Shown here: positions 28,346 to 39,629 of the stretch, piece by piece
Numbering within the stretch: the first letter of the stretch is position 1
Layout: every line of letters starts with the position of its first letter
Assembly: GCA_963931865.1 (NCBI GenBank)
Contig: OZ007511.1
Span: forward strand, 1,231,836-1,295,835
Direction of reading: 5' to 3'
DNA: 64,000 nt
Source of the DNA: Axinella damicornis
Lineage: Eukaryota; Porifera; Demospongiae; Axinellida; Axinellidae
Notes under the pieces: model-generated
Databases searched by the model: none
What the model was told of the DNA's origin: nothing
The model's input: the letters and a program-made list of their open reading frames with translations, nothing else
Program-made: the position numbers and the translations under genes

Positions 28346-29880
28346 ACTGCTTCCACAAAAACTGGGATGATGTCATCACCAGCCAGCTGCATGAACTAGT
28401 GCACCAGCTGTAGTCTCATTCCCAGACCTTTGATCAGGCACGTATATCGCTTCCAGCGATCCGGGCTGGAGTTGGTTGGGTCTGGGACCGAGACTATCCC
28501 AACGCACATGTGCAGCAGGGGTAAAGCAATGCCTTCATGTCTGTATGTCTATCCGTCTGCCTACAAAAAAATATCCTAATGAGATAACTCAATTGGCGCA
28601 AATAAAAGTGGCATAGTGGTCACTGTTAGAGGCAGCCACCTGTCTATTACGGTACTGCTAGTCCCAGTTGCTAATCCTGCGTGGTCCCGGCCACGAGTCC
28701 AGCTTCTCACCATGTGTCTCTGTATGTCAGCTTCTCACCATGTGTCTCTGTATGTCAGCTTCTCACCATGTGTCTCTGTATGTCAGCTTCTCACCATGTG
28801 TCTCTGTATGTCAGCTTCTCACCATGTGTCTCTGTATGTCAGCTTCTCACCATGTGTCTCACGGTATGTCAGCTTCTCACCATGTGTCTCTGTATGTCTT
28901 TGAGTGCCATAACTGCTGTATTGTGAAGAAGCCAGCTTAAAACAATTTAAGAAAATGCTAAGGTCATGAGCCATATTTTGCTGACTCCTTCAGCCAAAAC
29001 TGAAAACCTGTGGATTGACCCAAGTGCTGGAACTTCTAAGACCTTTTAATCGACACCTCATGCAGCTCGAGCTCTTAGTTGAGGTTCGCTGAAAACTCAC
29101 CAAGGCAGGTGTGTACATTTGTAGCACTGATAGTCATTATGACTATTTGTGGCATTTCTATACAGAGCAACAACTGAACAAGCCTGCATGGAATTGGTGC
29201 CACTTCGCCATAAAAGATGAGCCTACCACCCCCCATCCCTCCGAATTAACTTGGAAGAATAACAACAAAAACAGGCAAGCCTAGCAGTTATATAGTCTCC
29301 CATGCCATCCCTCACGAAAAAATAAATTGGAGGAAAAAAAAAAAGAAAAGTCTATTATGAATGAGAAAAAATAGCAGCCTCATCCCTAGCAGCAAAAAAG
29401 TCTAGAGGAAGAAAAAAAAGAGAGAGAGAAAAAAAGAAAGTAACAACCTAGCAACTCACCCATCCCTCCGTGACAGGTCAGACACCGAAGTGTAAGCCTC
29501 AGGAGCGCTGGATAGGCGTGACTGGAATCACAGGAGGCTAACCTGCTTTCTACCAGTCACCTTTAGCTTCGGTGGTCAAATGGGAACCGCTGCTAGGCGG
29601 GGAAGTCGAGAACCGGTATGTACGGAGGGGCCCGACCTCCGTACTCGGTTATTGGGGAGGCAAACATTCAGACCCCAGTCTGCAAGCGAATGAGCCATCC
29701 CGACTTCCCGCCAAAACTTGCTACAAATTCAGTATTTAAACCCGGCTTCCGGTTGCGCGCGCCCCCTCGGTTCAAAGGTCAAGTTGTAGGGTGCGCGTTC
29801 AAAGGAATCCAACTCGATGACAACATCTGTCATGTGATTTCTCTCAGCGCACTGTACTATACAGTGACTCAGCCTCTAGC
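28346..29880. other. EPG5 upstream region with repeats
   Basis: It holds a tagtctc-family hairpin at 28411-28497, a 28-bp minisatellite at 28699-28900, a purine-rich stretch at 29325-29450, and GC-rich sequence around 29580-29800 with gcgcgcgccccc. I see no exon. Confidence 0.5.
28699..28900. repeat. 28-bp minisatellite, about 7 copies
   Basis: Units cttctcaccatgtgtctctg + tatgtcag in near-perfect tandem. Units abut directly with no unique spacers, so this is not a CRISPR array. Confidence 0.9.
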
Positions 29881-29967
29881 TCAAGAGCTACTGCTACCGA
29901 GCGAGTGGAGTTTGGGGAGCACGGCTGGTATATTGTGCATGCATAGTCGTGGTTATTGCAACGCACC
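29881..29967 (+). promoter_or_regulatory. EPG5 proximal promoter / 5' UTR (duplicated at 27330)
   Basis: The sequence just upstream of the EPG5 start is conserved with the decayed copy near 27345-27446, including tttggggagc and attgcaacgcaccatgga around the start. No TATA box is evident. Placement is inferred from distance to the ATG. Confidence 0.45.
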
Positions 29968-32900
29968 ATGGAGGCGGTGAAACCGAAATCTAAAGGGAAA
30001 TCCAAGAAAAAGTCTGCAAGGACCTCACAAGAAAGTATGTGATGGGGTATCTGCAACAGTTTTACAGGATCTTGTGTAGTATAATTTGTTACCCATCACC
30101 CTCAGTCAGTCTGACCACTCAGAGGGCAGTCTTGTCTGATAGGTCAACAATTGACGGATTTTGTTTGCAGACGATACATTTAGCGTGCTCAAGGACAGAA
30201 GCACAGATTGTATAAACCACTTAACTTTCTCATATGCACTTACCCTCTATTGTTTACTGAAACACTAGTGCAGAACATCATAAGGCCTGCCTTAAAAGCA
30301 GCCTTTTGTTGCTTGATAGATGGAAAAAAAGCTTCCAGCATTTTGTGAGTGGTAAAGTGACTCCCCAGATGGACTCATTCAGTCCATAATGTCAATGGCT
30401 GACTGACTGACACAGTACCTGTTCATGTGCACACGGGGTAACAATCCTAGCTTGGTCGGTTGAGCAACTATACTATGAATGTCTGACATTAGGTGGTGTC
30501 TGATAATTTTTTCATGCAACCGAAAGCGGCACACTGGCCTGGGAACGAGGCTATTGATGATGCACATCCCATGTGTAGCGTAGTATCGGACTGGCCTCAC
30601 CTAGAGTGCTCTAGCCTCGTTCCCAGGCCGTACACCTGGGAACGAGGCTAGGGCTGCCCTCACCTGGACTGGTCTGGCAGCATTTCGACAGTGGTCATTG
30701 TTTCTATGTCTGCCATCTTGTCCTCTGTGGAGTGAGCAGCTGAATGGACCTGTTGGCTTTTGCAGCAGAATGTTATTGCCTTGGCAAACATTCATGAATC
30801 TTCAGTGCGGCCCCTGCAATGTCACGTATATATGCATTGATCAGAAGAGTTTCAAAATTAAAAGAGTATGAAATTGTAGGAATTGGCAGGCCCAAATATT
30901 TCACTCCTACAGATAATATTATGTCCTTGTGCAATCCATTAGTCTCAGTTTCAGACCAACCAACCCCCTTATTATAGCTTATTATGATACTGGAAGTGAT
31001 ATATGCGTGGACGGAAGGTCTGGGAACGAGACTAGCAATCTATCTCACAGTGTTTGTGTGCTCAGGGAGCAATTGACCTTTGTCCTTTATGTTCGACTGT
31101 ATGCAGCTGTGTATGAAAGACCCAGGGAATCAGTGCGCTCATAGTGTGCTTATAGCTTGGTGTACTCACTGGCAATACCAAGGGCACAACAGCAAATTGA
31201 GTACTATGTTCTACTGATTTGGTACTGATGATGAATTGTGCTCCCTGTAAAATAGCTTGAGTCAAGTGGCTTTTGAATAGCATGACCAATCAAATTGTAG
31301 CAGTCACATGACCCATAACTATCCGATTTGATAATATACTACATCCAAGTAGTGATGAAATGAAGCGTGTGATGTCGTAAGACATCATAGAAGAACGACT
31401 ATTGAAGAGAAAATGGCAAACCCTTTTCTTTAAGTAATTAGTGGAGAATTGTTGTAACTCTGCTGCAGTGAAGGGGTCCATTGGTAGCGAGTGCAGCACT
31501 GCTGAATGTGGTGTTGTACATGTGTATGATAGCAATGTATCATAGTTGTTCCAGGGTCGTGCTGTCAGATCTTTCCAGTTCAATCACATACTCAGACCAG
31601 ATTGACGAGTGGAGGGAGGGGGGGGGGGGGGGGGGGGGGGGGGGTCAGCAAGTTTCTAAGTTACAGAAAACCCCTCCCCCTTGCCAGCCTCTTGTGCAAG
31701 CACTTAGTCTGGTGGCTACAGTGGCACCCCTCTTAGCGGTCACCCCTGAGTTAATGGCACCTTCTTAGCCAGATACTTGATCACCTTCCAAGTTATATAA
31801 ATATTCCCCCCTGAAACAAGGACACCTTGTTAGATCAGGCCGCATCGTCCAGATCCGATTATGTTTGTATTCTTCCCCTGAGCAAGGGTGCAATGGTGTC
31901 TGTATCATAGGGGCTGCATTGTATGTGATGTTTATGACTGACCTCCTGATCTCTGCAGGTGGCAAGAGCAGGGACACGAAGAACAAGGATGTGAGTTGAT
32001 GTTGGGTTGGTAGCAGGGACAGGCCCGATGGACCAGTAGCAGGGCAGGCTTGATGGACCCTTCTCAATCGAGTTGTAAACTGAAGCATCGCCTTCCCAGG
32101 CCCCTGCCCAGCTTCCTGAAGCTGGTGGCAAGCCTGGGAAAGCAATGAAGCCAATGCTAGGTCATTGTGGGGTGAGCGAGAGTGAGCAGGATGCATGTTA
32201 GCCAGTGAGGATGAGGTATCAAAGTATCACGGTGTCAGTGAGGTCACAATAGTTGTAGGACTGCGCTGTTGGCACTAGCCCGGTCCACAAATTGTCATTC
32301 AGTACAACCGTTCAGCCCTTCCTTCCTGTTCTCATTGCTCTTAGCTGTTGTTTTCTGTACGTTAGTACCTTCTCAGCCTCGCTCCTCGCTAGCACACTCC
32401 TCCTGCTGTTGTGTACGGGTCCGCACATCAGTGAACCGTCTCATACGTTATATGCAATATGCCAGGTTTACGGTGTGGATAGAGGTCATTGTCTGCTAGC
32501 TCTATGACAAATGCGGGCTCTCTCACGCTCGCCCAGTAGCTGATACCTTCAACATACATGACTTTATATTTCTACTGGACTTAATATGAGGGAAAGGTTC
32601 ACCAGCTACCCTTGTAATAAGTCACATGTCATATGTCTGTCACATGATGGGGGATGGGGTATCATCAGTTGTACCAGCTCAATGGTCACAGCTGCTAGTA
32701 AGTGTACTGCCACTGATTACTGAGTCGCATGACCCATCAGCATTACTGACCATGTGTCAATCAGCATGCAGTCATGTGGCCGTTGTTTGAATAGTGTCAA
32801 GCTGTCCATGGCAGTTTTACTACAGCTGTGTGCATAGTGTGAACCGTCCTGCTTCTGAACATGTGTATTACTACCATGAAGTTTGTACAGTGGACAACTA

Positions 32901-35900
32901 TGTCAACCAGCAATTTAGGCATGTCTGCTTCCTGTCTATCTGCTGAATGGGCCCCTCTGATTGGTTGGGTATGTCTAAGTGGTTAGTTGGGGTTGTTGAC
33001 CTTCCGTGCATCCCTTGACCACAGGAGAAGCCTACTGCCTCACCTTCCGTTGGTGCCACTGCAATATCCGTTGCCAAGGAAATCACCCAACAAAGCTGTC
33101 AAAGCGAAGAGGCAACACCAATGGAGAAGGCTTCAACTGACCCTTGCGACCTTCTGGCTGATTTCAGAACAGAGTCGGGAACTGTGAGCTCACCCAGTGG
33201 TACTAATCTGCTTAGTTTCGATGATGTTAACAGTGAAACAGAGTCTGGTGCGGCAGCAACAGCAAGCGACGTGAAGCTTGAAGGGACTAAACCTTTGGAT
33301 CTGTGTACCCCAACATTGGAATCAGACAGGAAGGAGGAAGAAAGCAAATCCTTTGCAGTGTTGGAACCAGTTGCAGACTCTTTACAGCCAGAGGCTGTGA
33401 GAGAGAATTCAGAGGATGAAATGTTTGTTGAAGCGGTTGAGACTCTGAACCGTGGAGAGGAAGGTGCAGACGTTACCGCTGTGGTAGATATGCCCGTACA
33501 GGAGCCTGTGCTAAATATACTGCAAGGAGGCAGTGATGTAATGGCTCCAAATTTAGAACCACTAGTGGTGGGAGCTGCTCAGGATCTGGTAGTTGGTGAT
33601 ACACTGCAACACACTGCTGATGTTGAAACAGTATCAGCCAATCAGGATGCAGCGCTAAATTTATCATCCAATCAAGATGCAGTGCTAAATGATCAGGGTG
33701 CAGTGTTAAATTTATCAACCAATCAGGATGCAGTGCTAAATTTATCAACCAATCAGGATGCGGTGCTAAATATTTCATCCGATCGGGATGCGGTAAATGT
33801 ATCATCTGATCATGATGTAATGCTTAATGTGTCTACCAATCAGGATGCAGTACTAAATATGACAACTGACCAGAATGCAGTACTAAATGTAGTGACCAAT
33901 CAGGAGGCAGTGCTAGCCGTAGCAACCAATCAGGACGCAGTAGAGACGATGCCATCAGCACCTGCCCTCCTTGACCTCTCTGAGACAGTGCAGCTGGTTT
34001 GTCGGGAGGAGGCGGGGCCAGACACTGAGGGGCCTCTGTACCCCCGCCTGGACAGTGTTATTGAAGGTATCCACATTGTCTTGTCTTTTTGAGCTATCTA
34101 CCTTGATTCCTACTGTACCTGTATTACATCTCCCCCCCCCCCCCCCCATCCACATACAAACACACACTACCCACCCAAAATGTTCACTACAACTAGAACA
34201 AGAAGTGCTTGAGGAGATGATTCCATTCTCTGAGCGGGACCTGGCCACTTTGTACCCCAATCCCCAGCTGGATGCGAACCCTCTCTTCATTGATCACTTC
34301 ATCCAGGTGTGGAGGGGCATAGAGCGAAACACTGTTCTCTTTCCTCCTACCCCTACCCCTTCTCGTCTCTCTCCTCTCCCTCCCCCTCCCCCTCCTATCT
34401 CCCTCCCCCTCCCCCTCCTATCTCCCTCCACCTTTCCTTCCCTTCCTCCCCTTCCTCCTCCTCCACCACTGCCTCCTCTTCCCTCTCCCCCTCCCCTCCT
34501 ATCTCCCTCCACCTCTCCCTTCCCCTCTCCCCCCTCCTCCCCCTTCACCACCTCCTTCTCCCCCTCATTCAGCATCAAGAGGGCATTGTTCAGTGTGCCA
34601 CTGTCCTGCATGTCTCTCTCCTCTCTCTACCTGTAGCATAGCAACCAGGAGCGTCATGAGTTGTATGAGCTACTGATACAATACCTCAAAGCAAGACAAG
34701 TACTCGCTAGCACTCTGGCTAATGTGGAGGTATGCTGGTCATGCTTGTGGTGGAGGGGGGGGGGCAAATGCAGGGTATTATGGACATGCTTGCTGTGGAG
34801 AGGGGATGGGGGAGACATGTTCTCGAGCGCTAGTACTCTGTCTGATAGCAGAGATAGGTTGAGCAGTATAGTCATGCTTGCAGTGGAGGGGTGTTGGATG
34901 GATGGGGGAGGGCAAATGCTGGCTAGCACTCTGCCTGATGGTGGAGGGGGTGTGCTGAATCATTGCCGCACGTGCTGGGCTGTACGATGTCCTATTGCTG
35001 TGCTCTACTGACTTGTGCCTGGAAACATCCACAGAAACTCAAAGGAGACTACGCCACTCACCAGCCTCTGTTGTGGGACGTGGAGACTCGGCAGATTACA
35101 GCCACCGTGAGTTGGGTTATATGGCGGAGCCCTCTAATGCAGACACCCTGGGCACCCTTGGGCCCCGGTGACATGTCCACCCTCCCTCCCTCCCTCCCTC
35201 TCTCCCTATCCTCGTTTTTCTCCACATAGGGGAAGTGTGGAGACAGTGCAAAGGTGTCCCACAGTCACTCCCACAAGTTTGCTGTCTTCAGACCTAAAGA
35301 AGCCACCCAGGTGCTTTCAGCTGCTTATGTTAACTGTATAGGTTTCATGTCTATCATTTTGTCTCTCTCTACATGTGCAGGTCAAAACTGCCCTCCAGAC
35401 TCTGAGAGACGTCCTGCAGGAGGTGAAGAATCACCTTGTATTTTTCCTTCTACCTACCCTCCTCTCTGCTCTCCACTCCTCCATCTCCCCCTTCTCCCCT
35501 CAGCTCCTCTACCTCCCCCCTCCGTTCCTCTACCACCCCCCTCCGTTCCTCTACCTCCCCCCTCAGCTCCTCCCCCCTCCGTTCCTCTACCTCCCCCCTC
35601 AGCTCCTCTACCTCCCCCCTCAGCTCCTCTACCTTCCCCCTCTGTCCCTCTACCTCCCCCCTCAGCTACTCTACCTCCCCCCTCCGTTCCTCTACCTCCC
35701 CCCTCAGCTCCTCTACCACCCCCCTCCATTTCTCTACCTCCCCCCTCCATTCCTCTATGTCCCACCTCCTCTCCACTTCCCTTTCTTGCCTCCACTTCAA
35801 TATCTCCCCCTTCTCTCCTCCACTCCTTTACCACCCCTCCCCCTGAGCCCCCCACCCTCCTCCCAGAGACCCCCTTCTATTTACCCCCACCTCCTCACCC

Positions 35901-36500
35901 CCAGCCAAGCCCCTGCTCCTTTCCCAGATTCTTTTCCCTAACATACCTCCCCCCCCTCCCCTTCTCCCCTCCCAGGAGCTGAGCATGAGATCGTACTCCA
36001 GTCAGCTGGCTCGTATTCATGTCGACCACTACCTCTACCAGCTCCTTCACTCATTGCCGGAAGTGGAGGGGCTCCAAGAGGATGCCCCTGTCACTAGTGT
36101 GTTAATGAGTTTGTGAATGAATAGTACATGTTGTGGGTGCAGCTACAATTGAGGTAGAAGTGGCCAATCAAGCTGAATGCAGCAATATGTTACAGTGAAC
36201 CCCTCTTGATATACGAACACCTTGGCCCAAGCAGTGTGGCTGTTGCCCTTGTTTCAGGGGGAGAGTAGCACATATTTATATGAGGTTCAAAGTTCAAGTG
36301 TCCAGATTAGATTCTTTAAGAGGGATTCCATTGTATTGCTCCAGAGAAATGCCCGCTGCTGAGCTAAAACTTCTTAGTTGTGATCTCCCCGCCTCGCACA
36401 TTACATTCCCCCCCCCCCCCCCCCCCCCCCCCCCCACACCACCACCACACATTTCCCTCCCACCCACACTCACACCAACCCACACATCCACACCCACACA

Positions 36501-36535
<35 letters not shown>

Positions 36536-37689
36536 ACCCACCAGGCTGGGTCCCAGAGGCCCCCATGGGTAGCCTGGAGGCTCGTACTGCTCAACTTCGT
36601 GACTGTATCTCTGTGCTCTTCATGTTTGAACGAAAGCCCATGAGAGACAAATCATTCTCCGAAGACTGTCGCCAGTGGCTAGACCTGCTGGTCAGTGGTA
36701 TACCAGTATACTGCCAGGCCCATGCCATTTTCAGTTCACATGATGCACACCCGCATCCTCCCTCCCTCTACTCCTCCCCTCACACCCTCACACCCACAAC
36801 CCTCACACCCTCACACCCTCACACCCTCACACCCACACACCCACAGCTGAGTGCATCCCTCCGAGTGGCCACCCTGAGTGACCACCAGTTCATCTTCAAC
36901 CACCTGCTACGCTGCCCCCCGGGTGTGGGGACGTGGGCCATGAAGTACCTGCAGCTCCCCTCCCCCCTCCTCACCTCCCCCCTGCTCCGTGCACAAGTCC
37001 AGAATGATGGTACCTGAGTGAAAGTGCAATGTGTGTGTGTTCGTGCAGGTAAATATGGACGCTGAATCTGTCAAAGAGCTTTTCCCCTCCTTTCTCCCCT
37101 TCCCCCTGGTGTTGTTCCAGACTACACAGCTACTAGCTCATATGGAGTGGGATTGGGACTGCATCGTGATTGGGGGGGACCCCTGCTTGATCACTTCGTT
37201 ACCATGTTAGCAACACTGCTTCTACCCATCAAGTAAGCTGTTTGATTATGATGTCATCATGACATCATTGCAACCTCACATGGAGTAGTTTAACTGTGGG
37301 CAGAACCATCTGCATAGCTAAATTATTGGGTCACACATACACACATAACACACACACACTCACACACACTCACACGCACACTGACAGAGAGAGACAGGAA
37401 TTTCTCAGCCTGCTGGAAGTTCCTAACCTCGTCATGCGCCAGACCTCCCAGCCGTGGACCTTCGTAGATGAGGACATGGAGGAGGTAAGTCAGCAAGCCA
37501 ATCATAGATCATGTGACTAGGTCATGTGACTGACAGTGTGCAAGTGATGTGAAGGGATAGGAAGTAAGTGGTTTCATCACGGACCATCTCCGTCTTGGCA
37601 TGTTGTTGCAGCTATAGTAACTATGTATAAGCTAGCTGCTACGACTGGCAAAGCTGGTATACACGTTCTCCATGCTCTCCATAGCACCC

Positions 37690-37765
<76 letters not shown>

Positions 37766-37773
37766 CACACACG

Positions 37774-37805
<32 letters not shown>

Positions 37806-37818
37806 CACACACACACAC

Positions 37819-37867
<49 letters not shown>

Positions 37868-37892
37868 CACTCACACACACTCACACACACAC

Positions 37893-37937
<45 letters not shown>

Positions 37938-37956
37938 CACACTCACACACACTCAC

Positions 37957-38006
<50 letters not shown>

Positions 38007-39421
38007 TGTACACCTACAAGGATGACTGCAGTGAAAACCAACTTCTGCTGAAAGAGTCCGACTTCATTGCCTTCTTTGACCAGTTTCCCTTCAGTGACCT
38101 CTTCCAACACATCCTGCAGGTGTCAGACCGGGGTGAGTCATGTGACTGTCATGTGACTGTATACAGTTCTGTCAAGTGACAATCATGTGACTTAATTACA
38201 TTGATTTGATATACTGTTATGTGACAGTTAAATTATGTCATGTGACAACCATATGACTACAAATGACTTACTTATATAAAATGTATGAGACGATCATGTG
38301 ACGTCCGGTAAATAGGTCACCTTATACAATTAGTACCCTTGCAACTTGCTACTCGGGCATACCTCTTGCAGGAACCTTCACTATGGAACACTGCACAAGC
38401 TTCCAGGTTCTGCGCCTTATTGCATTCTGCACGTGCCTCGTCCGGCTTCTTGGGGCTGCCTTCTCCACCCTGAGGCTCTCCAGGTACAAGGAATTCATCA
38501 AGCAGGTCGGCAGGACAATCAGGTACGTGCACGACTATGTGCTGCATTTATTTCAGATGCGTGCAATCTGTGTACGTTGACGTGTTTAGTTTCACAGCAT
38601 TTGTTCCTTGCACAATAGTCAATGAGACACCCTCCCTCCCTCCCTCCCTCCCTCCCTCCCTCCCTCCCTCCCTACCGCCCTCCTTACCTCCCCTCTTTCC
38701 CTCCCTCCCTACCTCCCCTCCCTCCCTACCTCCCCTCCCTCCCTCCCTCCCTCCCTCCCCTCCCTCCCTCCCTCCCTCCCTCCCTCCCTCCCTCCCTCCC
38801 TCCCTCCCTCCCTCCCTCCCTCCCTCCTTCCCTCCTTGCCTCCCCTACCCTCTCCTCCTCCTCCCATGACAGACAAACTGTACAGTATGTTGCTGACCTC
38901 TGGGTAACATACAAAGCCCACAAGCTCAACTGTGGGGAGTCTATGGCCTCTCTACCACCAGAGGGAGGGATTGGCGTCGCACGGTATTCCCTCAGTCGGC
39001 TCCAGCTTGAGTTCGATCAGTTTGTCCTCCGAGCGACACAGTGGATTCTCACTGCTCACAAGTGTGTAAAAATTCTGTACCTACTTAGACTATCATCTGT
39101 TGTCCACTGCACATGTAAACTATCCACTGATTGGTTGCTTGCCGAGTGTGTTGCTATGGTAACCTTTTGTTTTTCCTTCCAGGCTTGGTGCCTGGCAGTT
39201 TCTCGCTGACATGCCATACGGCAGTGTCTCCCTCGCCGCCATTTGGAAGGTCTTTTGGAACCTCTACAGCAATCACACCGACTCCACCCTCTCTCCTAAG
39301 ACTGGGAGTGGTAACCATGACAACAGAGAGATGAGCGGTAGTGTTGAAGGGACTGGAGCGGTTGTCCCAGAGAGGGAAGTATCTCCTGTTACTGTGGAAG
39401 AGATTCAGCAGGCTTTGAAGG
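29968..39421 (+). CDS. EPG5: EPG5 exons 1-17 (N-terminal third)
   Basis: Exons: 29968-30034, 31959-31990, 33025-34066, 34197-34306, 34637-34729, 35035-35106, 35230-35310, 35381-35437, 35976-36096, 36545-36690, 36847-37009, 37121-37232, 37388-37484, 38021-38132, 38372-38522, 38873-39061, 39183-39421. Exon 3 (347 codons) is acidic. Its second half repeats a roughly 10-residue unit of the type NQDAVLNLST about ten times (33640-33960). From exon 4 the sequence is helical. Two choices depend on phase. Exon 12 must use the acceptor after gttgttccag, since the earlier cag at 37048 would force a false frameshift at a G7 run. Exon 13 must use the inner ctgacag acceptor. Confidence 0.88.
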
Positions 39422-39597
39422 GTGAGGAATGTCAGGTCACGATGTAATACAATTAGGGTTAGATATAGATACATGCAGATAGAGATGACGCATAAGTAAC
39501 AGTGCTTGAAGAGAAGATATACAAATGTATACTCCTTCTCCCTTTCTCCTTACCCTTTTCCCTCCTCCTCCCCTTCCTTTCCCCTCCCTCATCCTCC

Positions 39598-39629
<32 letters not shown>

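Noticed and set aside
28699..28900. Possible CRISPR array
   Set aside because: Repeats abut with no unique spacers, in a eukaryotic intergenic region. It is a minisatellite.
35254..35982. 242-codon Pro/Ser/Leu-rich ORF and antisense Gly/Glu ORFs
   Set aside because: Produced by the ctcctctacctcccc minisatellite in EPG5 intron 8. True exons 35230-35310, 35381-35437 and 35976-36096 border it with closing phases.
37045..37205. Apparent frameshift in EPG5 at a G7 run near 37172
   Set aside because: It disappears when exon 12 starts after the gttgttccag acceptor (37121) instead of the cag at 37048.
37637..38051. Long Thr/His and Val/Cys open frames over CA/TG tracts (also near 6050, 6480, 9420, 15000, 47800)
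   Set aside because: They are dinucleotide microsatellites with no codon bias, located inside introns of well-supported genes.
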